Part shown: piece by piece, positions 43,184-51,268 of the stretch | How the letters are laid out: each line of letters begins with the position of its first letter | Position numbering within the stretch: the stretch's first letter is position 1 | Translations under genes and position numbers: made by a program | The notes under the pieces: model-generated | Seen by the model: the letters and a program-made list of their open reading frames with translations, nothing else | Told to the model about the DNA's origin: nothing | Database searches by the model: none | Assembly: GCF_025821625.1 (NCBI RefSeq) | Contig: NZ_JACKSH010000253.1 | Coordinates: 57,679 to 121,678, forward strand | Reading direction: 5' to 3' | Origin: Mycolicibacterium pyrenivorans | Lineage (GTDB): Bacteria; Actinomycetota; Actinomycetes; Mycobacteriales; Mycobacteriaceae | Length of the DNA: 64,000 bases

Positions 43184-44434
43184 TTGACAGGCCACGAACC
43201 GAATTCATCCTCGCTGGAGGGGCTTTCGCGGATCTCCACTGCGTTGAGTGACGACCTGCTGCTGCCCGAGGAGACGGTCGAGATTCGGGCCGAGGCCCGC
43301 GAGTTCGCCGAGAGGACGCTGCGGCCGCGAGCCGCCGAACTCAACAACGCAACGGAATCCAAAGCAGCGTTTCCGCACGACATCCATCAGGCCATCGCCG
43401 ATGCCGGCCTGTACGCGGTCCCGTTCGCGACCGACGTCGGCGGGCGGGGTCTGCGGTACCCCGTGCTGGCGGCGGCCACCGTTGCCGAGGAGTTGGCCTA
43501 CTTCACCCCGGGGGCCGCGTCCGCCTTGTACGACGGTCAGGCGCTGTTGGTGGGCCGCACCCTCGACGGGTCCCCGCCGCATATCCGCGGCGAATTCCTG
43601 CCGCGGCTCATCAGCGGCGAGATCGTCGGCTCGTTCGCAACGAGCGAACCTGGAGCCAGCACCGATCTTTCGGCCGCCGCCATGCGCACCCAGGCCACGG
43701 CCGTGACGGGTGGTTATCGGCTCAACGGACGCAAGCGCTGGATCACCAATTCCTGCGCCGCGGACATCATGACGGTGTTGTGTGTCGTCGAGGACAGCCA
43801 AGCCATGCTGTTGGTAGATATGCATACCGACGGGGTCTGTGTCGCCGATCCCGACTTGAAGATGGGTAACCGCGTCCAGTTGACCTCGGACGTGGAATTC
43901 ACCGACGTGTTCGTACCCGACGAACACGTGATCGCCATACCGGGCAGGGGTCTCTCGACCGCGTTGGCGAGCCTGGCCATGGGAAGAATCGGCGTCGCCG
44001 CCATGGGAGTGGGTATGGGACAGTGCGCCTTTGACCACGCCGTGCGGCACATGCGTCAACGCAGCGCCTTCGGCTCGAAACTCGGCGGTTTCCAGCATTG
44101 GCAGTTCAAATTCGCCGAGCACGCGATCGCCCTCGAGTCGGCCCGATCGCTGTATCAGAAGGCGGCCCGAAAGGTGGACACCTCAGGACGGGCTGAACCT
44201 GAGGCAGCGATGGCCAAGGTGACCGGGAGTCGAGTTGCGGTGGACATTGCCCGCGACGCCATCCAGGTCCACGGCGGGTACGGGTTCGTGCGTCAACTGA
44301 CTGCGGATGGCACGGTGAACCATCTCGAATCGATCTGGCGGGACAGCAAGGTGGGCGAGATCTACGAAGGCGCCAACGAGGTGCAACTGTGGAGCATCGC
44401 CCGGGTCGCTCTGGGCCGCGACATCACCGGCTGA
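43184..44434 (+). CDS. Acyl-CoA dehydrogenase
   Basis: Up to 416 residues with a complete acyl-CoA dehydrogenase layout: SFATSEPGASTDLSAAAM flavin strand, YRLNGRKRWITNS, MRQRSAFGSKLGGFQHWQ helix, IQVHGGYGFVRQ, and IYEGANEVQLWSIAR, where the YEG Glu is the expected catalytic base. The start is uncertain: TTG at 43184 gives the longest form, and another TTG near 43241 would still keep the domain. Probably cotranscribed with the P450 just upstream. Confidence 0.9.
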   Translation: MTGHEPNSSSLEGLSRISTALSDDLLLPEETVEIRAEAREFAERTLRPRAAELNNATESKAAFPHDIHQAIADAGLYAVPFATDVGGRGLRYPVLAAATVAEELAYFTPGAASALYDGQALLVGRTLDGSPPHIRGEFLPRLISGEIVGSFATSEPGASTDLSAAAMRTQATAVTGGYRLNGRKRWITNSCAADIMTVLCVVEDSQAMLLVDMHTDGVCVADPDLKMGNRVQLTSDVEFTDVFVPDEHVIAIPGRGLSTALASLAMGRIGVAAMGVGMGQCAFDHAVRHMRQRSAFGSKLGGFQHWQFKFAEHAIALESARSLYQKAARKVDTSGRAEPEAAMAKVTGSRVAVDIARDAIQVHGGYGFVRQLTADGTVNHLESIWRDSKVGEIYEGANEVQLWSIARVALGRDITG

Positions 44435-44480
44435 GCCAGTACTGGCTTCCGCGGCCGACACCCACTGATGAGTCGTCAAT

Positions 44481-44503
44481 CACCATCGGTGACGGATATG
44501 GTG
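44481..44503. promoter_or_regulatory. Palindrome CACCAT-N11-ATGGTG upstream of tetR-type gene
   Basis: Perfect 6-bp arms with an 11-base spacer, 20 bp before the TetR ATG at 44523. Size and position suit an autoregulatory TetR operator. Confidence 0.5.
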
Positions 44504-44522
44504 AGTTCGAACACGATGCATA

Positions 44523-45152
44523 ATGAATCGCCAGACACAAATGGAGGTGAGCAGCATCGTCACGGAGCGCGCCGGCGACACCCGGCGCACCCGCGATCCC
44601 GAACGCAAATCCCGGATTCTGGCAGCTGCCGCCGAACTTGTCGCCCGCAGCGGCTACCACGCAGTGTCGATCGCTGACATCGGAGCCGCAGCGGGGATCA
44701 CCGGCTCGGGGGTCTATCGCCACTTCGACAGCAAGTCGGCCGTTCTGGTCGCGCTGTTCGACCGGGTGATCGACGACTTGCTGCGGGACGAACAGCAGAT
44801 CCTCGGCGCGACGGGAGACCTGAGCGCAGCACTCGACCAGCTCATCGCCGGCCAGGTCGAGTTCGTGGTCGCAGACCGGGAATTGGCTCAGGTCTACCAC
44901 AACGAGATCAACAACCTCCCGGAGGAGGATCGCCGTCGGCTACGCCGCAAACAACGGCTCTACCTCGAGGAGTGGGTCCACCTGGTCGACGAGCTGCGGG
45001 ACGACCTCAACGACGCCGACGCCCGCACCGTCGTCCATGCCGCGATCGGGGCCATTCAGTCACCGCTGTTCCACGGCGTCGGTCTCGCCGAGCACCGCCT
45101 TCGGCTGCTGCTCACCGAAGCCGCCCGCGCGGTGCTGGGCATCGGCGGCTGA
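44523..45152 (+). CDS. TetR-family transcriptional regulator
   Basis: A 209-residue regulator. The N-terminal helix-turn-helix is at about residues 29-75 (ILAAAAELVARSGYHAVSIADIG, then GITGSGVYRHFDSKSAVLVAL). The C-terminal helical ligand domain contains DRELAQVYHNEINNLP and RKQRLYLEEWVHLVDELRDD. ATG at 44523 has no clear ribosome site, and the in-frame ATG at 44541 is an alternative. The last 93 bases overlap the convergent membrane-protein gene. It could regulate itself and neighbouring acyl-CoA genes; the ligand is unknown. Confidence 0.88.
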   Translation: MNRQTQMEVSSIVTERAGDTRRTRDPERKSRILAAAAELVARSGYHAVSIADIGAAAGITGSGVYRHFDSKSAVLVALFDRVIDDLLRDEQQILGATGDLSAALDQLIAGQVEFVVADRELAQVYHNEINNLPEEDRRRLRRKQRLYLEEWVHLVDELRDDLNDADARTVVHAAIGAIQSPLFHGVGLAEHRLRLLLTEAARAVLGIGG

Positions 45153-45953
45153 CCGCGCGTCCTTGACCGGAGCATCCGGCAGGTACCTGCTCAGCCCGTA
45201 CACCACCAAGGCGCAGAACGAGATCGAGACGATGGTAGCGGCGGCGACGAGCGCATCGGTCGACAGTCCGTTGTCTAGATGCAATGCAATGATGACCGGC
45301 GCACCGAGACCGAAATTCGCGCCGAAGAAGGTCATGGGGAACACGACGAAGATGCTCAACAGTCCCCAACTGGTCGAGACCTTCCGCCACACCAGAACCG
45401 CCACAACCGTGAAGAGCACAGTTTGGGTTCCCTCCAACACCCCTATGACGGCCGGGTAATTCCAGATGCGTCCGACGAACGGTCCGTAATAGGTATAGAC
45501 ACCAGTTCCAGTCCCGATGGCTTCGAACGCGGTCGACATGAGGATCTCCGCCCCCCAAACGAGAAACAAGCCTCGCCGACCCAACCGTCCTTCATAGATC
45601 CGCCTGCCGATATAGAGAGGGGCGGCGGCATAGAGGATGACGTATCCGCTGTGCGTCCAAATCGGCTGCACCACACCGAACGCGGAAAAGTGGCTGAGTG
45701 CGGCGCCCGCTGTCCCGTCAGCGTGGGCATCGTAGAACCACAGGTCGAATGCGACGTCGTAGAGCGGCTCCGCGAACGCCGCCACGGCCGCGGCCAGGCA
45801 GGCGATCACATAGAACGGGGTACGTTGCCGCAGCCCCATGAAGACGGCAATGACGAGCATTATCAGGACGATCACCCAGCTCGCCCACGTGAAGATGTTC
45901 TGCCAGAGCATATTCAGCGGATGCTGCATTACCTCGTCAGACATGCGTCCCAT
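45060..45953 (-). CDS. Multi-pass membrane protein of unknown function
   Basis: A 297-residue protein with about seven hydrophobic helices between residues 18 and 265, including VIVLIMLVIAVFMG, VIACLAAAVAAFAEPLYD and TVLFTVVAVLVW. Conserved-looking polar motifs are IWTHSGYVILYAAAPLYIGRR and TGTGVYTYYGPF. The last 30 or so residues are hydrophilic and encoded by DNA antisense to the tetR-type gene, suggesting loss of an earlier stop. Start at 45953, or 45944 as an alternative. No family assigned; transport or terpenoid handling cannot be argued from sequence. Confidence 0.75.
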   Translation of the reverse strand: MGRMSDEVMQHPLNMLWQNIFTWASWVIVLIMLVIAVFMGLRQRTPFYVIACLAAAVAAFAEPLYDVAFDLWFYDAHADGTAGAALSHFSAFGVVQPIWTHSGYVILYAAAPLYIGRRIYEGRLGRRGLFLVWGAEILMSTAFEAIGTGTGVYTYYGPFVGRIWNYPAVIGVLEGTQTVLFTVVAVLVWRKVSTSWGLLSIFVVFPMTFFGANFGLGAPVIIALHLDNGLSTDALVAAATIVSISFCALVVYGLSRYLPDAPVKDARSAADAQHRAGGFGEQQPKAVLGETDAVEQR

Positions 45954-45996
45954 ATCGTAAATCTATGGCCGGGGTCAATCTCCCTCCACACCAGTA

Positions 45997-46013
45997 GGGA
46001 GGATATGCCTCCC
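45997..46013. promoter_or_regulatory. Inverted repeat GGGAGG-N5-CCTCCC
   Basis: A perfect 6-bp dyad centred in the 114-bp gap between the divergent membrane-protein and LLM genes. It resembles the ACCCCY-N4 boxes but has the opposite half-site order and a 5-base spacer, so it may be a separate operator. Confidence 0.35.
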
Positions 46014-46067
46014 CACACCGGGTAGTGCGGCCCTCGCACCCCGCGCTGCACGTGCAAGGCTGGCCCC

Positions 46068-47108
46068 GTGAAGGTGGATACCAACATTGGCGGCGGGATC
46101 GACGGTACCGGAGGGGCGGACTTCGGCGTCCTCACCGACCAAGTCAACGCCGCGGAAAGAATCGGATTCGACGGCCTCTGGTCGACAGAGGTCAGCCGGG
46201 ATCCGTTCCTGCCCTTGCTCGTCGCGGCTCAGGAATCTCCCACCATGCGACTGGGAACGGCTGTGGCCGTGGCGTTCGCCCGCAGCCCGATGACGACGGC
46301 AGCCATCGCCAACGACCTCAACACGTTCAGCCGCGGCCGATTCGTGCTCGGCCTGGGCTCCCAGATCCAGCCGCACATCGAGCGCCGCTTCAGCATGCCC
46401 TGGTCGGCGCCTGCGGAACGCATGCGCGAATACCTCCAGGCGCTGCGGGCAATCTGGAGCAGTTGGCAGACGGGAGACGATCTGGACTTCCGTGGGGATC
46501 ATTACCAGCACACGCTGATGACGCCGATGTTCAGCCCGGGGCCAAGTCCCTTCGGCCCGCCGCCGGTCGTGATCGCAGCCGTCGGCCCGAAGATGACCGC
46601 AGTGGCGGCCGAGGCCGCCGACGGACTTCTGGTGCACGGTTTCACCACCGATCGCTACCTGCGCGAGGTGACACTTCCCGCGGTCGACGCCGGCCTGAGT
46701 GAATCCGGGCGCGGCCGTGCCGATTTCACGATCTGCTACCCCGGCCTGATCGTCACCGGCACAGATGAACGCGGCTATCTCGAGGCAACCGAGCGGGTTC
46801 GCCATCAGATCGCCTTCTACGGCGCCACTCCGGCCTACCGTGGAGTGCTCGACCTACACGGCTGGGGGGATCTGCACACCGAACTGCACCGCTTGTCCAA
46901 GGCCGGCGACTGGACCACCATGACGGCTCTGATCGACGACGAGGTGCTGTCCACCTTCGCGGTCGCCGGCGAACCGGCCGACGTCGGGGTTGAGATCGTG
47001 CGCAGGTTCGGCGATCTCGTGGACCGTTTCACCCTCTACACGCCGTACCCCCTCGGGGAGGCGGCCACATCGGCAGTCGTCGAGGGGGTAAAGGGCGCTG
47101 TCCGTTAA
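46068..47108 (+). CDS. LLM-class F420-dependent oxidoreductase (TIGR03617-like)
   Basis: A 346-residue luciferase-like TIM-barrel protein. Features are the DTNIGGGIDG start, AERIGFDGLWSTEVSRDPF, MRLGTAVAVAFARSPM, LGLGSQIQPHIERRFSMPW, and GPPPVVIAAVGPKMT. The SRDPFLPL and SQIQPHIERRF stretches fit the TIGR03617 F420 branch common in mycobacteria. It would reduce or oxidise a substrate with coenzyme F420 rather than FMN. GTG start. Terminated by a hairpin at 47116-47161. Substrate unknown. Confidence 0.88.
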   Translation: MKVDTNIGGGIDGTGGADFGVLTDQVNAAERIGFDGLWSTEVSRDPFLPLLVAAQESPTMRLGTAVAVAFARSPMTTAAIANDLNTFSRGRFVLGLGSQIQPHIERRFSMPWSAPAERMREYLQALRAIWSSWQTGDDLDFRGDHYQHTLMTPMFSPGPSPFGPPPVVIAAVGPKMTAVAAEAADGLLVHGFTTDRYLREVTLPAVDAGLSESGRGRADFTICYPGLIVTGTDERGYLEATERVRHQIAFYGATPAYRGVLDLHGWGDLHTELHRLSKAGDWTTMTALIDDEVLSTFAVAGEPADVGVEIVRRFGDLVDRFTLYTPYPLGEAATSAVVEGVKGAVR

Positions 47109-47115
47109 ACAAGCA

Positions 47116-47161
47116 GACGCAGAATCGCACGCCTCGGCGTCGAGACGTGCGACTCTGCGTC
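47116..47161. terminator. Bidirectional hairpin terminator
   Basis: A 16-bp inverted repeat (GACGCAGAATCGCACG at 47116-47131 against 47146-47161) with one mismatch and a 14-base loop. It lies between the convergent LLM and acyl-CoA dehydrogenase-like genes. Confidence 0.8.
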
Positions 47162-47172
47162 AGTCGGCGGGA

Positions 47173-48411
47173 TCAGCTTTTGGCGGCGGCGGATTCCAGC
47201 AGGAACTGCCCGATGTAGGTGCGGGTCTGGTCGGCGTTGAGCGGCTGGAACATCGAGGCTGCCGAGTCCCGGTAGAGCCGCTCGAAGATGCCGCCCTTCC
47301 GGAACGACTGTCCGCCCACCATGCTCATCGCGTGCCGCGACATGTGCATCACGTTGTCGGCAACGAACGTCTTGGCTAGACCGAGATACGGGAACCGCAG
47401 TTCCGGCGCCCACAGCTTGTCCTTGCCCTCCATCTGTTCCTGACAGGTCTGATGCAGCACCCGCCGGCTGAACTCCACGCGGGATGCCATGTCGCCGACG
47501 CCGTCGATGATGTGCCCGATGCTCTTGACCTCGGTGTCGGCGGCTACGATGGCACCGAACGTCGCGCCGAGATGTTTCTTGGACAGCGCCTTGACGGTCT
47601 CTTCGAGGATGCGCTGCTGCATGCCGAGGTAGATACTGGCGAACATCAGCGACGCCCACTCCAGCACACCGAAAGCGCCTGCGCGCCAGGGCGAGACGAA
47701 GCCATCCTCGGGCACGAAGTAGCCGTCGAACACGATGGTCTGGGTGCCGGTCGCGTGCATGCCCAGTGCGTTCCATGTCTTCTCGATGCGGATACCGTCA
47801 CCGACGCCGTTCTCGTCGACCTTGAAGTCGCCGATGAACAGTTTCTCGGCGGCCACCCGACCGTCAAAGGTGTCCGGCAGGTTGCCGTCGGCGTCGGTTT
47901 CGGTGGCGTTGGTGGTGATGATGTCGGCGGCCTCGCACAACGTGCCCCAGGTCTTCTTGCCGTAAAGCTTCCAGCCGCCCCCCTTCTGGGGCACTGCCTG
48001 CATGTCGGCCAAGCCGGAGAAGCCGGCGCGCTGTTCGGAGAACGGCCCGAACATCAACTCACCATCGGCGACGCGGCCCAGCCAGTACTTGTTCTGTTCC
48101 TCGCTCATCAGGTTCCCGGCGATGCCGACCATGATGTAGTGCATGTTGTAGGCCAGCGTGATCGCCGAGTCGCCCTGGGACATCTCCGTGACCACCTTGG
48201 AGACCTGAAGGATGTTGCCGCCGGGTCCACCGAACGCCTTCGGTATGGGCAGGGCGCCCAGCCCGGACTTCTTGAATACCTCGATCGACGGGTACGCGAA
48301 CGTGTTCTCGGCGTCGTGCTTGGGGCCGATCTCTCGGAAGAACTGCGACACCTCCTGTGCCTTGGCGAAGTACGGCTCGAAATCCTCGTCGGTCAGATCC
48401 TGTTCCAGCAT
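47173..48411 (-). CDS. Acyl-CoA dehydrogenase-fold protein, possible flavin-dependent monooxygenase
   Basis: A 412-residue member of the acyl-CoA dehydrogenase superfamily. The N-terminal helical domain (FFREIGPKHDAENTFAYP) is followed by a beta domain with FGPFSEQRAGFSGLADMQ and WKLYGKKTWGT, then a C-terminal bundle ending in QTRTYIGQFLLE. The usual TEPxxGSD flavin signature is altered, and the form recalls two-component flavin monooxygenases of the DszC/HsaA type. A flavin reductase is encoded at 53254. ATG at 48411 follows GAGGGAG. Either a dehydrogenase or a monooxygenase is possible. Confidence 0.83.
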   Translation of the reverse strand: MLEQDLTDEDFEPYFAKAQEVSQFFREIGPKHDAENTFAYPSIEVFKKSGLGALPIPKAFGGPGGNILQVSKVVTEMSQGDSAITLAYNMHYIMVGIAGNLMSEEQNKYWLGRVADGELMFGPFSEQRAGFSGLADMQAVPQKGGGWKLYGKKTWGTLCEAADIITTNATETDADGNLPDTFDGRVAAEKLFIGDFKVDENGVGDGIRIEKTWNALGMHATGTQTIVFDGYFVPEDGFVSPWRAGAFGVLEWASLMFASIYLGMQQRILEETVKALSKKHLGATFGAIVAADTEVKSIGHIIDGVGDMASRVEFSRRVLHQTCQEQMEGKDKLWAPELRFPYLGLAKTFVADNVMHMSRHAMSMVGGQSFRKGGIFERLYRDSAASMFQPLNADQTRTYIGQFLLESAAAKS

Positions 48412-48469
48412 TGTCACTCCCTCACTCGTGTGGTTCGCACCGATGCTGCCGGGATGGTGCGCACGCCAC

Positions 48470-48485
48470 ACCCCTCGCCAGGGGT
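48470..48485. promoter_or_regulatory. Perfect palindromic 6-4-6 box (site 7), candidate LuxR operator
   Basis: ACCCCT-CGCC-AGGGGT is a perfect 6-bp inverted repeat with a 4-base spacer and a flanking A on the right. It is 59 bp upstream of the minus-strand start at 48411. This is the best copy of the motif in the window. Confidence 0.6.
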
Positions 48486-48555
48486 AACTCGCTCCAACAT
48501 CGGGGGAGATCGTCACTGGTCAACGCCATCCGCGGGGAGCCGTCACCCGGGCTTC

Positions 48556-48571
48556 TCCCCCCATGGGGCAG
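48556..48571. promoter_or_regulatory. Palindromic 6-4-6 box (site 8), candidate LuxR operator
   Basis: TCCCCC-CATG-GGGCAG, containing the perfect CCCCATGGGG core, lies 89 bp before the SnoaL-like ATG at 48660, in the 248-bp divergent promoter region that also holds site 7. Nothing else recognisable was seen in that region. Confidence 0.4.
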
Positions 48572-48659
48572 TCCCTTTCCTCCCCGCGGTAGTCGTGGCC
48601 GCTTCGGTATCTCCATAGCGTTCGGAGATGTCTTGCATCACCAGCGAGGAGAACCGTTC

Positions 48660-49112
48660 ATGAGCCACACGTTCGCAGTCAAATGGCTGAAGGCCTTCCG
48701 GGACAGCCCAGAAGCCGTCGTCGCGTTGTACGCCGACGACTTCCTGTTCGAGGATCCGATCCTCGGCCAGACGATCACCTCCAAGGAGGAGTTGCTGCGG
48801 GTCTTCGCGCCCTACGCCAACGCCGACACCGAGAACGGCATCGGAATCAACAACTTCCGTATAGACGAGGTGGTCGGCGACGACAAGGCGGCGATCTACC
48901 GCTGGACCTGGAAGGCCCCCACCGCCGGCGCTTTCGTCGGGGTACCCACCAACGGGAAGGTGCCCGGCGCCCGCGGCATCACGTTCCACATCTACGACAC
49001 CGACGGCCGCATCAAGCGCGAGGCGAGCTTCTGGGACGTGTCCACGGCAGTCCACGAACTCGGCCTGCCCGTCGACCCGTCGGCCGTGGCCAAAGCACCG
49101 GCGCTGGTCTGA
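48660..49112 (+). CDS. SnoaL/NTF2-fold protein
   Basis: A 150-residue protein with the NTF2-like pattern: FAVKWLKAFRDSPEAVVALYADDFLFEDPILG, then TSKEELLRVFAPY, strands around AAIYRWTWKA, and REASFWDVSTAVHELGLP at the end. It is paralogous to its downstream neighbour (both carry xALYADD and an FWD or YWN motif before xxLGLP). ATG has AGGAGAA upstream. Such proteins can be isomerases, cyclases or hydrolases; in this cluster it may act on an oxygenated terpenoid intermediate, but no catalytic set is assigned. Confidence 0.82.
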   Translation: MSHTFAVKWLKAFRDSPEAVVALYADDFLFEDPILGQTITSKEELLRVFAPYANADTENGIGINNFRIDEVVGDDKAAIYRWTWKAPTAGAFVGVPTNGKVPGARGITFHIYDTDGRIKREASFWDVSTAVHELGLPVDPSAVAKAPALV

Positions 49113-49122
49113 AAGGAACATC

Positions 49123-49635
49123 ATGAGCCTCGACACCACCCTGGCCGCGCAGCACGCCGCCCGCTGGGCCAACGCACTGACCAGTGACACCGGCGACGCT
49201 GTCGCTCTCTACGCCGACGACCTGGTCTATGACGACCACGCCGACTCCGACCACGTGACGGACACGGCGATCACCAAGGCCGAGCTGCGGCCGCGGCTGG
49301 CCCCGTTCGCCAACACCGACCCCGGCAACGGCGTGGGCGTTCACACGTTCACCGCGACCGAAGCCTTCCAACTCGCCGGCGTCAACGGCAATCCGGCGGT
49401 GGTCATCCTGTGGGACTGGACCGGTGAAGGACTGGCAACATTCCGCGGTGTCCCGACCGGAGGCAAGACCCTCCAGACACGTGGAATCACCTGGCAGCAG
49501 CTTGATTCCGAGGGAAAGATCGCGCGGGAGACCACCTACTGGAACGACACCCCGGTTCTTCAGGAGCTCGGCCTGCCGATCATCACACCGGAATATTGGG
49601 TCGAGGGATTCGACCCGGCCTCGCTCGCGCAGTAG
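49123..49635 (+). CDS. SnoaL/NTF2-fold protein
   Basis: A 170-residue paralog of the preceding gene: ARWANALTSDTGDAVALYADDLVYDDH, ITKAELRPRLAPFANTDPGNG, VILWDWTGEG, GKTLQTRGITWQQ, and TTYWNDTPVLQELGLPI. It has an extra C-terminal 20 residues (EYWVEGFDPASLAQ). ATG follows GAAAGGAAC 10 bp after the upstream stop. The tandem pair could form a heterodimer. No specific reaction can be given. Confidence 0.82.
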   Translation: MSLDTTLAAQHAARWANALTSDTGDAVALYADDLVYDDHADSDHVTDTAITKAELRPRLAPFANTDPGNGVGVHTFTATEAFQLAGVNGNPAVVILWDWTGEGLATFRGVPTGGKTLQTRGITWQQLDSEGKIARETTYWNDTPVLQELGLPIITPEYWVEGFDPASLAQ

Positions 49636-49649
49636 GGAGTTCGGCCACC

Positions 49650-51254
49650 GTGAAGCCTTCCAACCCCGGCATGTGGGGGGTTCTACCCGACGTCCTCGAC
49701 CGGGCCTGCACGTATTACGCAGACCGCACGGCGATCGTGGACGGCGACCGCAGCATCACCTACCGCGAGCTGCGGCTGTGGCGCAATCGCATTGCCAACG
49801 CGCTCATCGGCGCCGGGGTTCAGAAAGGCGACCGGGTCGGGTTGCTGATGCCCAACTGCCTGGAATTCATCCCCATCCAGCAGGCGGTCTGGGCGGCCGG
49901 CGCGGTGTTGGTGCAGATGCCGACCCGGGCCGCAGTCGACGGGTTCCGCTCCAACCTTGCGCAGACCGACGCCACCACCTTGGTCTATCACGCCAAGTTC
50001 GAGGGGGCGATCACCGCGATCCGCGATCAGCTTCCCAAACTCCAGACCCTCGTCCGGGTCGGAGAGGTCGGCACGGCGGCCGTGGACGCGCTCGACTTCA
50101 CCGCCGTCGTGGACGCGGCCGCCGACAACCGACCGGATGTCGCCATCGATGAGCATGACGAGGCCTACGTCCTCTTCACCTCAGGGAGCACGGGCGAGCC
50201 CAAGGGAGTGGTCAACTCGCACTTCACGTGGAGCTACTACGCGATCTCGGCAGGGCTGGAGATCGGCGACATCCGCTTCGGCGAGGTCTTCGCGCACGGG
50301 GCACCGCTCACCCACTTCACCCAGATCTTCGCCATCCCGACGTTTGTCCGCGGAGGCACCAACGTGATGCTTCCCGGACTCGACGTCGAGACGTTGTTGA
50401 CCAACATCGAACGCCACCGCGTCACCGCCACCGCCGTGGTGCCCACCATCATCTATCTGCTGCTCGACCATGCCGGCCGAGACGCCTACGACATCACCAG
50501 CCTCCAGACGGTGATCTACGCCGGCGCGCCGATGGCACCGGAGCGGCTGCGGCAGGCGCTGGAGGAGTTCGGCCCGATATTCATCCAGACCTACGCCGGC
50601 ACCGAGCAGGGTTACGTGTCGTGTCTGCGCAAGCACGAACACGCCGCCGGACAACAGGAGTCGCCGCAGGAGTGGGTTTCCCGGTTGGCCTCGGCCGGCC
50701 GGCCGATGTTCGGGGTGCAGGTCAGCATCCAGGACGACCACGACACCGTGCTGCCGACCGGGGAGGTCGGCGAGATCTGCACCCGCCAACTCGGCCAGAT
50801 GCTGGGCTACCTGGATCCGCAACGCAACTCCGAGACGATGCGCGGTGGCTGGGTGCACACCGGGGACGTCGGCCGGATGGACGACGACGGCTACCTCTAC
50901 CTGGTCGATCGGAAGAAGGACATGGTCGTCAGCGGCGGTTTCAACGTGTTCCCACGCCAGGTCGAAGACGTGCTGAGCACCCACCCCACCGTCGCTCAGG
51001 CCGCCGTCATCGGCGTGCCCGACCAGAAGTGGGGAGAGGCGGTGCTCGCCATGGTGGTGACCCGTCCCGGCGAGATCACCGGTTCCGAACTCGAACTCGA
51101 ACTGATCAGCCACGTCAAAAAGGCTCTTGGCAGCGTTCCCGCACCCAAGAAGGTGCTGTTCACCGACGAGCTGCCGCTCAACCCGGCCGGCAAGGTCGAC
51201 AAGAAGGCCATCCGTAACCCCTACTGGCAGAACAAAACCCGACAGATCGGGTGA
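49650..51254 (+). CDS. Acyl-CoA synthetase (AMP-forming)
   Basis: A 534-residue ANL ligase with FTSGSTGEPKG from residue 176, QTYAGTEQG as the second motif, HTGDVGRMDDDGYLYLVDR, and KDMVVSGGFNVFPRQVE hinge. NPAGKVDKK near the C-terminus contains the catalytic Lys. GTG at 49650 follows TAGGGAG. It is followed by an aldehyde dehydrogenase gene after 14 bp, so aldehyde-to-acid-to-CoA conversion could be encoded in one transcript. It is the fourth ligase in this window. Confidence 0.91.
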   Translation: MKPSNPGMWGVLPDVLDRACTYYADRTAIVDGDRSITYRELRLWRNRIANALIGAGVQKGDRVGLLMPNCLEFIPIQQAVWAAGAVLVQMPTRAAVDGFRSNLAQTDATTLVYHAKFEGAITAIRDQLPKLQTLVRVGEVGTAAVDALDFTAVVDAAADNRPDVAIDEHDEAYVLFTSGSTGEPKGVVNSHFTWSYYAISAGLEIGDIRFGEVFAHGAPLTHFTQIFAIPTFVRGGTNVMLPGLDVETLLTNIERHRVTATAVVPTIIYLLLDHAGRDAYDITSLQTVIYAGAPMAPERLRQALEEFGPIFIQTYAGTEQGYVSCLRKHEHAAGQQESPQEWVSRLASAGRPMFGVQVSIQDDHDTVLPTGEVGEICTRQLGQMLGYLDPQRNSETMRGGWVHTGDVGRMDDDGYLYLVDRKKDMVVSGGFNVFPRQVEDVLSTHPTVAQAAVIGVPDQKWGEAVLAMVVTRPGEITGSELELELISHVKKALGSVPAPKKVLFTDELPLNPAGKVDKKAIRNPYWQNKTRQIG

Positions 51255-51268
51255 CGAGGAGAGATGCC

